A stretch of DNA of 64,000 nucleotides from contig CALCUM010000002.1 of the NCBI GenBank assembly GCA_937907245.1, forward strand, positions 62,001 through 126,000, written 5' to 3'. The notes beneath the pieces are model-generated. The model was not told the DNA's origin, searched no databases, and was given only the letters and a program-made list of their open reading frames with translations. The translations under genes and the position numbers were made by a program. This document shows positions 8,700-18,020 of this stretch, in pieces. The stretch comes from an uncultured Rhodobiaceae bacterium (GTDB lineage: Bacteria; Pseudomonadota; Alphaproteobacteria; RS24). The stretch's first letter is position 1; every line of letters starts with the position of its first letter.

Positions 8700-10534
8700 T
8701 ACTCCGCCTCATTGGCGAATTGTCGGTCATAGAGGTCGGCATAAACGCTTTGCTTATCCAGCAATTGCGCATGCGTGCCGTGTTCGACCACTTGGCCGTT
8801 TTCCATCACAAAAATTTCATCCGCATGCATGATGGTTGATAATCTGTGAGCGATAACCAGCGAGGTGCGCCCTTTCATCAGCTCGGTCAGGGCGCTTTGA
8901 ACTTTTTGTTCGGATGCCGTGTCGAGCGCGGATGTGGCTTCATCGAGAAGCAAAATTGGTGCGTCTTTTAGCATGGCGCGAGCAATGGCAATGCGCTGTT
9001 TTTGTCCGCCCGAAAGGCGCAGGCCGCTCTCGCCCACGCGGGTTTGATAGCCGTCTGGCATATCAATAATGAAATCGTGAGCGGCCGCTTGTTTGGCCGC
9101 TTGCTCAATGTCGGCTTGGGAAAAGTCTTCTTTGCCGTAGGAAATATTATTGGCAATGGTATCGTCGAATAAAAATGGGTCTTGGGTCACCAAAGCGGTG
9201 GCGCGGCGTAAGCTGTTGAGGTCGACCGAGCGAATGTCTTGCCCGTCAATTTGAATGCTGCCTTGGCTCACATCAAAGAAACGCAAAACCAAATTCAGCA
9301 AAGTAGATTTGCCCGAACCCGATTGACCAACCAAGGCAATGGTCTTGCCCGCCGGCACCTGAATGGAGACATCTTGGAGGGCAGGAATATCGCGGCCATC
9401 ATATTGGAAGGTCACTTTCTCGAAATGGATGGCGCCTTTTTTTATGGTGAGTGTTTTGGCGTCTGTCGCATCTGTGACGGCGTCTGTTTGGTCGAGGATC
9501 GTAAAAACTCGGGTGCCTGCCGCGACGCCTTCTTGTAAAATAGTTTGAATATTCGCGACCGAGCGCAGCGGCTGATACACCGCGAGCAGGGCCGTGATAA
9601 AGCCCATAAATTCGCCGGCTGTCAGATTGCCTTGCATGGATTGATAGCCGCCAACATAAATAATGGCGCCAACGGCAAGGCCTGCGAGCCCTTCAATGGC
9701 GGGGCTGGCGGCGGCACGGGCTTTGAGGGCGCGCATCGTATAGTCGAGCACTCGGTCGATGGTTGCGCGGGCTCGGCTAATTTGCTGGTCTTCTTGTCCA
9801 TAGGCTTTGACGATGCGCAAACCGGACAGGCTCTCCATAATAAATGTCGATAGCTCGCTGGTTTCCTCAAGGCCTTGGCGCGAAGCCGAGCGCGTTACTT
9901 TGCCCAAGCGGCGCATCGAGACAATGCCCATGGGCACCACGATGACGGTGTAGATTAAAGCCAAATGCCAATTGATGGTGAACATGAAACCGATGAGCGC
10001 CACAATGGTCAGCAAATGCCGCGCCAGAGCGATAATGGTGCCAGACACGGTGTCGCGCAGACGCGTGGCGTCATTCATGAAAATGGAAATATACGCGCCG
10101 CTATGCTGCGTAGAAACATAAGCCAAGTCGCCCCGCATTAGGCGAGCAAATAAATCGCGTTGTAAATTTGCCGTCGAGCCTTGGCCGACAAAATTCATGA
10201 TCACATTTGAGCCATAGGTGGCTAGACTTTTGAGAATGGAAACGCTCACGACGGCGATGGGGATGATCAATAACATGGTTTCATTTTTGCCATTAAACAC
10301 TTCGTCGATGGCCATTTGAATAAACCAAGGCAGCGCGCCAGTGGTGGCCGCGACGATGATATTGGCGACAATCGAGAGCCCCAAAAGACCAAGATAGGGA
10401 CGCAAATAGCTCCGCAGCATGCGCTCAATAAGCGCCAGCGAACGGGACCGGCGTTTATGATACCGCTCTTGCACGTCGTGGCGCTGATTATGGGTGACCG
10501 TCAAACTGTCATCAATATCGAGGGATTTGCTCAC
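8699..10534 (-). CDS. MsbA-like ABC transporter (fused permease and ATPase)
   Basis: This 611-residue half-transporter has an ABC transmembrane domain at about 45-330 (six hydrophobic segments) and a C-terminal ATPase at about 365-605. Visible motifs are Walker A GQSGSGKST, Q-loop VTQDPFLF, signature LSGGQKQR, Walker B ILLLDEATSALD and the AHRLST switch. Its place before waaA and lpxK supports lipid A flipping, as for MsbA. The same family also exports peptides or drugs, so I leave the symbol open. It starts with GTG. It is the first gene of the three-gene run, with its promoter presumably in the 65-base gap before pmbA's stop. Confidence 0.88.
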   Translation of the reverse strand: MSKSLDIDDSLTVTHNQRHDVQERYHKRRSRSLALIERMLRSYLRPYLGLLGLSIVANIIVAATTGALPWFIQMAIDEVFNGKNETMLLIIPIAVVSVSILKSLATYGSNVIMNFVGQGSTANLQRDLFARLMRGDLAYVSTQHSGAYISIFMNDATRLRDTVSGTIIALARHLLTIVALIGFMFTINWHLALIYTVIVVPMGIVSMRRLGKVTRSASRQGLEETSELSTFIMESLSGLRIVKAYGQEDQQISRARATIDRVLDYTMRALKARAAASPAIEGLAGLAVGAIIYVGGYQSMQGNLTAGEFMGFITALLAVYQPLRSVANIQTILQEGVAAGTRVFTILDQTDAVTDATDAKTLTIKKGAIHFEKVTFQYDGRDIPALQDVSIQVPAGKTIALVGQSGSGKSTLLNLVLRFFDVSQGSIQIDGQDIRSVDLNSLRRATALVTQDPFLFDDTIANNISYGKEDFSQADIEQAAKQAAAHDFIIDMPDGYQTRVGESGLRLSGGQKQRIAIARAMLKDAPILLLDEATSALDTASEQKVQSALTELMKGRTSLVIAHRLSTIMHADEIFVMENGQVVEHGTHAQLLDKQSVYADLYDRQFANEAE

Positions 10535-10599
10535 GTCGGTCTCTCACTGTTTTTCATGTTGGATATATACCATATTGCGGCGGGTTTTTGCCGTCCTGA

Positions 10600-11937
10600 T
10601 TAAAGCCCAGCCAGCGACATGCCTTCCACCAGAATTGTTGGTGCGTTGACGCCGTTACGAAATTCTAAATCATCGGCAGGGGTCATATGTAGGAACATAT
10701 CTTTTAAATTTCCTGCAATGGTCATTTCGCTAACGGCATAGCTTATTTCGCCGTTCTCAATCCAAAAGCCAGAGGCGCCGCGACTATAATCGCCGGTCAC
10801 GCCATTGACGCCCATGCCGATAAGCTCGGTGACATAAAACCCAGTGCCAATATCTTTCAACAAGGCTTCGACGCTTTGGGTGCCAGCTTGCATATAAAGA
10901 TTGGTCGCCGAGGGGCTAGGTGGCCCGCCAATACCACGCCCGGCCCGACCATTGGTCTCCAGCCCGAGTTGGCGCGCCGAGGCGCTGTCCAAAAACCAGC
11001 TTTGCAAAACGCCATCAACAACGGGATTGAAACTTTGCGTTACCACGCCTTCGCCATCAAAGGCGGCGGAACGAAGGCCGCGCTGGCGCAAGGGGTCGTC
11101 GCAAATGGTGATGCTATCGGACATGATTTTCTGGCCCATTTCCTCGCGCAAAAACGAGGTGCCGCGAGCGATGGATGTGCCCGTAATGGCGCCAGCCAAA
11201 TGGCCCAGCAGCGATGAGGAAACGCGCGGATGATAAACTACATTGGTTTTGCAGCTTTTCATTTTGCGGGCATTCAAGCGCCCAATGGTGCGCTCTCCGG
11301 CGCGCGTGCCTATGTCGGCAGGCGCCTCTAAATCTTCTAGATGACGAGCGGTATGGCTTGCGTAATCGCGCTCCATGGTCTCGCCTTCGCCGCCGATAAC
11401 GGCGCAGCTTACTGAGAAACTAGTGCTGGTATAACTGCCCGCAAACCCGTCGCTGGTGGCTAGAGCGGTGGTTGAGCTGCCCCAACCGGCGCCTGCACCT
11501 TCTGAATTGGTGATGCCTGTAACGGCGCGCGCGCTGTCCTCGCAGGCCACAGCCATGGCTTGCAGCTCGTCCGCGCTCGGCTCATAAGTATCGCTGATAT
11601 CGAGGTCGGGAAAGCTGTCGGCAAGGCGGTCTTTGGGGGCAAAGCCGCAGTATCGATCTTCGGGGGTGGCGTTGGCCATGTCGACGGCGCGTTGGGCCAA
11701 TTGGGCAAGCGCGTTGTCATCGACGGCAGAGCCAGAGACGAAAGCCTGCTGTTGGCCAATCATGGCGCGCAAGCCAATGTCACGACTTTCAGCGCGTTCA
11801 CAGTCTTCCAGCTCCCCCATGCGGCACGAAAGGCTCAGCGAAGCGCTATCGCTAACCAGGGCATCGGCTTGGGTGGCGCCGAGCTTTAGGGTGAGGTCAA
11901 TAATTTTTTGGGCCAGGTCGAGATTGGCATCTGACAT
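10600..11937 (-). CDS. pmbA: PmbA/TldE, TldD-PmbA family peptidase subunit
   Basis: This 445-residue member of the TldD/PmbA family lacks the HExxxH motif, so it is the PmbA/TldE partner. The SEGAGAGWGSSTTALATSDGF segment and the C-terminal GNLKDMF region are typical. In E. coli the TldD-TldE heterodimer is a metalloprotease that processes microcin B17 and degrades unfolded peptides. A TldD gene with the zinc motif is present at 16.4-17.8 kb here. In this class, pmbA often sits near the MsbA-waaA-lpxK genes, as it does here. Confidence 0.92.
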   Translation of the reverse strand: MSDANLDLAQKIIDLTLKLGATQADALVSDSASLSLSCRMGELEDCERAESRDIGLRAMIGQQQAFVSGSAVDDNALAQLAQRAVDMANATPEDRYCGFAPKDRLADSFPDLDISDTYEPSADELQAMAVACEDSARAVTGITNSEGAGAGWGSSTTALATSDGFAGSYTSTSFSVSCAVIGGEGETMERDYASHTARHLEDLEAPADIGTRAGERTIGRLNARKMKSCKTNVVYHPRVSSSLLGHLAGAITGTSIARGTSFLREEMGQKIMSDSITICDDPLRQRGLRSAAFDGEGVVTQSFNPVVDGVLQSWFLDSASARQLGLETNGRAGRGIGGPPSPSATNLYMQAGTQSVEALLKDIGTGFYVTELIGMGVNGVTGDYSRGASGFWIENGEISYAVSEMTIAGNLKDMFLHMTPADDLEFRNGVNAPTILVEGMSLAGL

Positions 11938-11987
11938 TTAATAATCCGTTTCAAACAAAGAGAAAAGAAAGCCGATAAGACGACTTG

Positions 11988-13049
11988 TTACAAAGAAGGG
12001 GTTTGGGAAAACCCGTCGGAGAAATTACCTTTTAGTCGATTGCGCCCATCATGGACGATATCACCAGGCCCGTCCTCAGAGTCCGGGCGAGAGCTAGCGC
12101 GCTTTAAAACATTAAAATATCCAGGCTCGGTTTCGCGACGCTCCGCCAGCCCTGCCGCGGCTAACGTTTTTTCAAATAGCGGTAGGCGATAGCAAGGCAC
12201 ATGCATGATCAAATGATGCTCGACATGGTAATTAACCCAATAGGGCGCAATGAAAAGGCGCGCCAACCAATTGGCGCGGGTGGTGCGCGAGCTGCGGAAG
12301 GCATCATTATCGTCTGGCACAATGGCATGTTCGGCAATATTGCGCAGGCGCGTGATGGCCATGTGATAGGTCAAAAACGGCAATACCCAGAACATTAAGT
12401 AATAGCTCCAATGAAACGCCGCGCTGCAAATAGCGAGAATGACCAAATTGGCCAAAAGCGCGCCTCCCAGCTTGGTGTTAAAGTGTTGCAAACTGGCAAA
12501 AAAGCCGATGCCCTTGGGGCCAAAGGCGTTGATGATTTGCGCTTTTCTCTGCTGATATCCGGTCTGGCCCGTGAGGTCTCGAATGAGCTTTCGGCGCAGG
12601 CTTTTGCGGGTGATGGGAAACGGTTTGGACAAAATCAAATCAGGGTCATTGTCTTGCTGCGTGTTCCTATGATGCACCAAATGATAGCGCCGATAGGCAT
12701 CGGTGCGAGCCATCATCGGGTGCCCACATAGCGCGTCCGACAATCCATTGTTCCAGCTAAGGGTTCGAAACAGCGCATTATGGGCGGCGTCATGCATTAA
12801 AATAGCCAAGCCTAATTGGCGGGCGCCAATAATGGCGACGGCAAAGAGAAAGCTAATTGGGTTCGGAAACACATAAAAAAGAGCCATTGCGGCAAAAATC
12901 ATGCCCCAACTATGCCCCACTAAAGCCAGCCCAATTAGGTTGGAGCGGCGCTGCAATTTTTCTAGCACTTGCGGGTCAGCCACTAATTCGCGAGCGGAAT
13001 ACCGCAGCTTCGGCGCGGCTTCTAGGGACATGTTTTGCGTTGCATTCAT
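11988..13049 (-). CDS. Membrane fatty acid desaturase family protein
   Basis: With the ATG at 13049 the product is 353 residues. A longer reading from 13118 would run into ubiA and add an unlikely N-terminus. Three histidine-rich clusters mark the di-iron site of membrane desaturases and hydroxylases: HDAAH, HLVHHRNTQ and VEHHLIMHVP. Hydrophobic pairs lie around about 35-80 and 175-220. The likely role is desaturation of acyl chains in membrane lipids; a carotenoid or other lipid substrate is also possible. It follows ubiA on the same strand with a 37-base gap. Confidence 0.85.
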   Translation of the reverse strand: MNATQNMSLEAAPKLRYSARELVADPQVLEKLQRRSNLIGLALVGHSWGMIFAAMALFYVFPNPISFLFAVAIIGARQLGLAILMHDAAHNALFRTLSWNNGLSDALCGHPMMARTDAYRRYHLVHHRNTQQDNDPDLILSKPFPITRKSLRRKLIRDLTGQTGYQQRKAQIINAFGPKGIGFFASLQHFNTKLGGALLANLVILAICSAAFHWSYYLMFWVLPFLTYHMAITRLRNIAEHAIVPDDNDAFRSSRTTRANWLARLFIAPYWVNYHVEHHLIMHVPCYRLPLFEKTLAAAGLAERRETEPGYFNVLKRASSRPDSEDGPGDIVHDGRNRLKGNFSDGFSQTPSL

Positions 13050-13086
13050 GTCTCTATATATAGGGCATTGGCTCTCGGTTTTAAAT

Positions 13087-14043
13087 CTAAAAGACACCGA
13101 GCAAAATACTGGCGCCAATAATCAGCCCCGTGTCACGGTTTAGCCGAAACAATCGTAGGCAATTTTGGGGGTCGTCGATATTCAGCTGATAAATTTGCCA
13201 TGCCAAATGATAAGCTACGACGCCAAGGGCTGGCCAATAAAGAATAGTCATGCCGCCCAAAACGCCGGCCCCCGCAAGGCAGGCCAAAGTGGCGGCGTAA
13301 AACAGCAAGAGCGCGAGTTTGGTATGCTGGCCGAGTTTGAGTGCCGAGCTTTTAACGCCAATAAGGGCATCGTCTTCGCGGTCTTGATGGGCATATATCG
13401 TGTCATATCCCAAGGTCCAAAACACCCCGGCCGAATATAGCAACATGGCTGCATCGCTGATATATCCGTTAATGGCCGCATAGCCCATCAGGGCGCCCCA
13501 GTTAAACGTCAGGCCGAGAAAGAACTGCGGCCAATAGGTAAAGCGTTTCATGAAAGGATAGCTGGCAACCAAAACCAGAGAGGCGATACCCAGCCCGATG
13601 GTTAGCCAATTGAATTGGATTAAAATAACAAAGCCGACCAGAAGTTGCGCGATTAAAAACCACCCCGCCTGGCGCAAGCTAACTTGCCCCGAGGGGAGAG
13701 GCCGCGCTGCGGTGCGCGCGACTTGCGCATCTATATCGCGGTCTACAATATCGTTGAACGTGCAACCAGCGCCCCGCATCACCAAAGCGCCTATGCCGAA
13801 TAAAGCCAGCATCCGCAGGGGTGGATAGGAGTTTACTTCTGAGGCGGCTAAAGCCAGTCCCCAAAAGCACGGCCAGAACAAAAGCCACGTGCCAATAGGG
13901 CGGTCGAGACGGGCGAGTTTTGCATAAGGCGCGGCGGCGGCCGGCAAGGTGCGCATCCAAAGCGTCTCGCCTAAACTATCGGGGGGGCTATCTAGTGGCC
14001 GGTTTTCATCAGGTTGTGGCATTGAACTGTTCGGCCCTTTCAT
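13087..14043 (-). CDS. ubiA: 4-hydroxybenzoate polyprenyltransferase UbiA
   Basis: This 318-residue integral membrane prenyltransferase joins the polyprenyl tail to 4-hydroxybenzoate in ubiquinone synthesis. The first Asp-rich motif NDIVDRDID is near 118-126, followed by RTAARPLPSG. The second Asp-rich motif, YDTIYAHQDREDD, is near 212-224. Several hydrophobic helices surround these. An internal ATG (14022) is an alternative start. It diverges from rsmE over 51 bases. The prenyl donor could come from the polyprenyl synthase encoded at 54.7-55.7 kb. Confidence 0.95.
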   Translation of the reverse strand: MKGPNSSMPQPDENRPLDSPPDSLGETLWMRTLPAAAAPYAKLARLDRPIGTWLLFWPCFWGLALAASEVNSYPPLRMLALFGIGALVMRGAGCTFNDIVDRDIDAQVARTAARPLPSGQVSLRQAGWFLIAQLLVGFVILIQFNWLTIGLGIASLVLVASYPFMKRFTYWPQFFLGLTFNWGALMGYAAINGYISDAAMLLYSAGVFWTLGYDTIYAHQDREDDALIGVKSSALKLGQHTKLALLLFYAATLACLAGAGVLGGMTILYWPALGVVAYHLAWQIYQLNIDDPQNCLRLFRLNRDTGLIIGASILLGVF

Positions 14044-14094
14044 GGCACAAGCAAAGAAAGCGAAAGTTTTATTAGAAATTGAACAGGGCTAAAA

Positions 14095-14841
14095 ATGACA
14101 CGAGCGACCTCATCCGTCCAGCGCCTTCATGTGACGGCAGATTTACAGACGGACAGTTTCATCGAGATGGATACCAAACAGGCGCATTATTTGCGCAATG
14201 TGCTGCGCCTTGAGGCGGGGGCGGAGCTATTGCTTTTCAATGGTCGCGATGGAGAATGGCGGGCGGAGTTGGAAACCGTTTCGAAAAAATCGGTTGTCGC
14301 GCGGCCCCTCGTGCAAGTTCGCGGCCAAGATGCCCCAAGCGACATTTGGCTTTTGGTGGCACCCGTTAAAAAAGAGCGTCTCGATTATTTAGCGCAAAAA
14401 GCCACTGAAATGGGCGTCGGCAAATTGGTGCCAATTATTACCAAGCGCACACAAGGCAGTCGGGTAAACAAAGACAAGCTGATCGCCAATACAATTGAGG
14501 CGGCTGAGCAATGTAATATTATGAGCCTGCCAGAAGTCGCAGATCCGGTGCGTCTCGATATTTTGCTCAAAGATTGGTCAGGCGATAACACGCCAAGACA
14601 GATTGTGTTTTGCGATGAAGCAGCCGACAGCGGCACAGGGGCGGCCAAGTTAGACACTTTACAGGGCAAAAAACTGGCTTTGCTCATCGGCCCAGAAGGT
14701 GGCTTCGATGAGGCGGAGCGCGCGGAGCTTTTGGCCCGCGAAGACACAATGGCCCTCTCGTTAGGGCCGCGTATTTTGCGCACGGATACCGCCGTGGTGG
14801 CAGCGCTTGCGCTTTTGCAATCGCGGCTTGGAGACTGGTAA
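14095..14841 (+). CDS. rsmE: 16S rRNA (uracil(1498)-N3)-methyltransferase RsmE
   Basis: This 248-residue SPOUT-family methyltransferase makes m3U1498 in 16S rRNA. The N-terminal PUA-like domain includes QAHYLRNVLRLEAG (about 25-38). The C-terminal knot contains LIGPEGGFDEAE near 200-211 and LSLGPRILRTDTA near 222-234, the SAM-binding trefoil motifs. In alphaproteobacteria rsmE commonly lies between ubiA and gshA, as here. A small hairpin with a T-rich tail follows the stop. Confidence 0.95.
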   Translation: MTRATSSVQRLHVTADLQTDSFIEMDTKQAHYLRNVLRLEAGAELLLFNGRDGEWRAELETVSKKSVVARPLVQVRGQDAPSDIWLLVAPVKKERLDYLAQKATEMGVGKLVPIITKRTQGSRVNKDKLIANTIEAAEQCNIMSLPEVADPVRLDILLKDWSGDNTPRQIVFCDEAADSGTGAAKLDTLQGKKLALLIGPEGGFDEAERAELLAREDTMALSLGPRILRTDTAVVAALALLQSRLGDW

Positions 14842-14860
14842 GCGCGCAATAAAATTTAAA

Positions 14861-14894
14861 ATGACGCCTGCGTCATCTTGTTGTTTGTTGTAAA
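14861..14894 (+). terminator. Possible weak terminator after rsmE
   Basis: A perfect 6-bp stem, ATGACG (14861-14866) with CGTCAT (14871-14876), closes a 4-base loop and is followed by a T-rich but interrupted stretch. It may end rsmE transcription before gshA; the stem is short. Confidence 0.35.
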
Positions 14895-14947
14895 TGATAT
14901 TAGATTAGCGCCAGCCACGCTGCGTTTAGCGTGTGAGGAGAGTATTC

Positions 14948-16312
14948 ATGTCCGACACGCCCGCCATTATGCAAACGCCAAATGACTTAAAAGATTGGAT
15001 GGCCGCTGGGTGCAAGCCCCGCGACGCGTGGCGCATTGGCACAGAACACGAAAAATTTGGCTATCGGAAAACCGACCTATCGCCTTTGCCTTACGAGGGC
15101 CCCGATGGCATTCACGCCATGCTGACAGGCCTCATGCAATTTGGCTGGCAGGGTAAATTTGAAGGCGACACTTTGGTGGGGCTCGTGCGCTCGGATGAGG
15201 CGGGCGGTGGCTCGGTAACGCTGGAGCCTGCAGGACAATTGGAGCTATCTGGCGCGCCACTGGAGAATATTCACCAGACCTGCGCCGAGGTTTCGGGGCA
15301 TTTAAAGGAAGTCCAAGCCGTGGCCGAAAAACTGGGCCAGTCTTATATGGGCATTGGCTATTCGCCTTTGTGGGGGCTCGATGAAGCGCCGCAAATGCCC
15401 AAGGGTCGCTATCAATTGATGAACCAATATATGCCCAAGCAAGGCGGGCGCGGGCTAGAGATGATGTATCTCACGTCTACCGTGCAGGTGAATCTCGATT
15501 TTGGGTCCGAGGCCGATATGGTCGAAAAACTGCGCATTGCTCTGGCCTTGCAGCCTTTGGCGACGGCGCTATTTGCTAATTCCCCGTTTAAAGACGGCCA
15601 GCCTACAGGCCATGCTTCGGAGCGCTCGCTGATTTGGCTAGATACCGATGGCGCCCGCACAGGCATGCTGCCGCAAGCCTTTGAAGAGGGTTTTGGTTTT
15701 GAGCAATATGTCGATTATGCGCTGGATGTGCCGATGTATTTTGTTATGCGCGACGGAAAATTTGTCGATGCGCTGGGCATGAGCTTCCGTGATTTCATGG
15801 CAGGTAATTTACCCGCGCTGCCGGGCGAAAAACCCACAGCATCGGATTGGGAAGACCATCTCACGACGCTGTTTCCAGAGGCACGGGTCAAGCGTTTCAT
15901 CGAAATGCGCGGGGCCGACAGCGGCCCATGGTCGTCGCTTTGTGCGCTGCCGGCCTTGTGGGTTGGCTTATTGTATGATGGCGCGACCCAGGCCCAAGTG
16001 GCCGATTTGATTTCCGATTGGACACAGGCTGAGCGCGATGCCTTGCGGGTGCAAGCCCCTATCCTTGGCCTAAAAACGCCGTTCCGCTCTGGCACTTTGT
16101 TGGATGTGGCGCGCGAGGTTTTGCAATTGGCCGAGCAGGGGCTGAAAAACCGCGCCCGCTCGGATGGCGCCGGTGGAGATGAAACTCAGTTTCTCGCTTA
16201 CTTGCAAAAAGTCGTGGCAGATGGACAAAGCCCGTCAGAGGTTTTGGTGAAAAAATTCCACGAAGAATGGAATGGCGACGTGCGCGCCGCCTACAAAGAA
16301 CTAGCGTTTTAA
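14948..16312 (+). CDS. gshA: Glutamate--cysteine ligase, class 3 (plant/alphaproteobacterial type)
   Basis: The 454-residue enzyme makes gamma-glutamylcysteine, the first step of glutathione synthesis. The GCS2-type core is visible in WRIGTEHEKFGY (about 29-40), GGSVTLEPAGQLELSG and MMYLTSTVQVNLD. The start at 14948 is chosen because GAGGAG lies just upstream; a GTG at 14933 would place that Shine-Dalgarno inside the gene. Length fits the plant-type GshA of alphaproteobacteria. It converges with tldD across 51 bases. Confidence 0.93.
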   Translation: MSDTPAIMQTPNDLKDWMAAGCKPRDAWRIGTEHEKFGYRKTDLSPLPYEGPDGIHAMLTGLMQFGWQGKFEGDTLVGLVRSDEAGGGSVTLEPAGQLELSGAPLENIHQTCAEVSGHLKEVQAVAEKLGQSYMGIGYSPLWGLDEAPQMPKGRYQLMNQYMPKQGGRGLEMMYLTSTVQVNLDFGSEADMVEKLRIALALQPLATALFANSPFKDGQPTGHASERSLIWLDTDGARTGMLPQAFEEGFGFEQYVDYALDVPMYFVMRDGKFVDALGMSFRDFMAGNLPALPGEKPTASDWEDHLTTLFPEARVKRFIEMRGADSGPWSSLCALPALWVGLLYDGATQAQVADLISDWTQAERDALRVQAPILGLKTPFRSGTLLDVAREVLQLAEQGLKNRARSDGAGGDETQFLAYLQKVVADGQSPSEVLVKKFHEEWNGDVRAAYKELAF

Positions 16313-16363
16313 GAACGAGTTCGCAAATCTAGAAAACTAGAAAGCCAGAGAGCTGCAAAGTCC

Positions 16364-17809
16364 TTACGCTGTCCCTCCGACGGTCAGCCCATCTATGCGC
16401 AGGCTTGGTTGCCCAACGCCAACCGGAACGCCTTGGCCTGCTTTGCCGCATGTGCCAATGCCTTCATCCAATTGCATATCATTGCCAATCATCGAGATGC
16501 GTTGCATCGATTCGGGGCCCGTGCCGATGAGGGTTGCGCCTTTCAGGGGCGCTCCCAATTTGCCGTCCTTAATTTCAAAGGCCTCGGTGCAGGAAAACAC
16601 GAATTTACCACTGGTGATATCCACCTGCCCACCGCCAAACGACGTGGCGTAAATACCGTTTTTCACGCTCGCGAGAATTTCTTCTGGCTCATGCGTGCCG
16701 CCCAACATGTAAGTATTGGTCATCCGCGGCATCGGCTGGCAACTGAAGCTCTCGCGCCGACCATTGCCCGTCGGCTCCATGCCCATAAGACGCGCGTTGA
16801 GGCGGTCTTGCATGTAGCCTTTTAGAATTCCGTCTTCGATTAATACCGTCTCCGAGGTCGGCGTGCCCTCGTCATCCATGGTCAAGGAGCCGCGCCGATT
16901 TGCCAATGTGCCATCGTCGATAACCGTGACGCCGGGAGACGCCACACGCTCGCCAATACGATCCGAGAAAGCCGAGGTTTTTTTGCGGTTAAAATCACCC
17001 TCAAGCCCGTGTCCTACGGCCTCATGCAGCAAAATGCCTGGCCAGCCTGGGCCCAAAACCACATCCATTTCGCCAGCCGGAGCAGGAATCGAATCTAGGT
17101 TGGTGATCGCCTGCTTCAGGGCGTTTTGCACTTGGGCTTGCCAGTTTTCTGGCGCCAGCCATTGCGCGTAATTAGCCCGTCCACCGCGGCCCGAATGGCC
17201 CGTTTCCTGCCGGTCGCCTTCGCCGACAACCACCGAAACATCGAGGCGCACCAGAGGGCGCACATCATAAAGAGGCCCCGTGTCCGGGCGCACGATGCAT
17301 ACGGCTTGCCATTCGCCAGCCAAAGAGACGGAAACTTGGCGTACCCGATTATCTTTCGCGCGCGCATAGGCGTTAATTTCTTCCAGTAATTTCACTTTAT
17401 CGGTGAACTCGGCGCCATCGAGCGGATTATCCGCCATATAAAGCGGCGCGCCTTTGGCCAAAGGCGCACTGGCCCAACTATGAGAGGTGGTGCCTGAATG
17501 ACCCGATAAAACGGGGGATAGACTGCTCGAAGCGCGGGTTAGCGCTGGCATGGATAATTCAGTGGCATGGGCGAAGCCGACAGCTTCGCCTTTCACGGCG
17601 CGCAGGCCAAACCCGTGGCTAGTGTCAAAACTCGCCGCTTTCAGCCGATTGTCGTCGAAAGAAAAAGCCTCCGACAGGGTATATTCAAGAAATAACTCGC
17701 CATCATCGGCGCCACCGAAGGCTTGCTCGGTAAAGCGATGGGTTTGGTCGAGGTCCAATCCAGCTTGGTTGAAAAATAGCTGTTGCGGGGTTTGGCTCAT
17801 GTCGCTCAT
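16364..17809 (-). CDS. tldD: Metalloprotease TldD
   Basis: The catalytic partner of PmbA carries the HExxxH zinc motif in LLHEAVGHGLEGDF, a hallmark of TldD. Further family segments are FGGGQVDITSGKFVFSCTEA and GNGRRESFSCQPMPRMTNTY. Starting at 17809 gives 481 residues with AGGAG nine bases upstream; an upstream codon at 17869 would add 20 residues without support. The TldD-PmbA complex threads unstructured peptides to the zinc site. It diverges from the cytochrome oxidase genes, an order common in this bacterial class. Confidence 0.95.
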   Translation of the reverse strand: MSDMSQTPQQLFFNQAGLDLDQTHRFTEQAFGGADDGELFLEYTLSEAFSFDDNRLKAASFDTSHGFGLRAVKGEAVGFAHATELSMPALTRASSSLSPVLSGHSGTTSHSWASAPLAKGAPLYMADNPLDGAEFTDKVKLLEEINAYARAKDNRVRQVSVSLAGEWQAVCIVRPDTGPLYDVRPLVRLDVSVVVGEGDRQETGHSGRGGRANYAQWLAPENWQAQVQNALKQAITNLDSIPAPAGEMDVVLGPGWPGILLHEAVGHGLEGDFNRKKTSAFSDRIGERVASPGVTVIDDGTLANRRGSLTMDDEGTPTSETVLIEDGILKGYMQDRLNARLMGMEPTGNGRRESFSCQPMPRMTNTYMLGGTHEPEEILASVKNGIYATSFGGGQVDITSGKFVFSCTEAFEIKDGKLGAPLKGATLIGTGPESMQRISMIGNDMQLDEGIGTCGKAGQGVPVGVGQPSLRIDGLTVGGTA

Positions 17810-17951
17810 CAGAGAGGGCTCCTGTAAATCATCTGGATTTAATATGTGGCGTGTCTGCCCTAGAAGCAAGCGCTGTCATGCGCCCAAAGTTGAAATCGCG
17901 GCATTTCGGTCATAAAGTCGCATCATTGCTGCCAGCAGTGTTCTTCTGGTC

Positions 17952-17957
17952 TATAAT
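17952..17957 (+). promoter_or_regulatory. Candidate -10 box for the coxB operon
   Basis: A perfect TATAAT lies 63 bases before the coxB ATG in the tldD/coxB divergent region. No good -35 is seen at 16-18 bases; TTGCTG at 17926-17931 gives a 20-base spacer. Assignment is tentative. Confidence 0.35.
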
Positions 17958-18020
17958 TGGGTATACAAGCATCACGATAAAAAGGGGTTCGCCCTCACGC
18001 ATTTTTACTGGAGACAGATC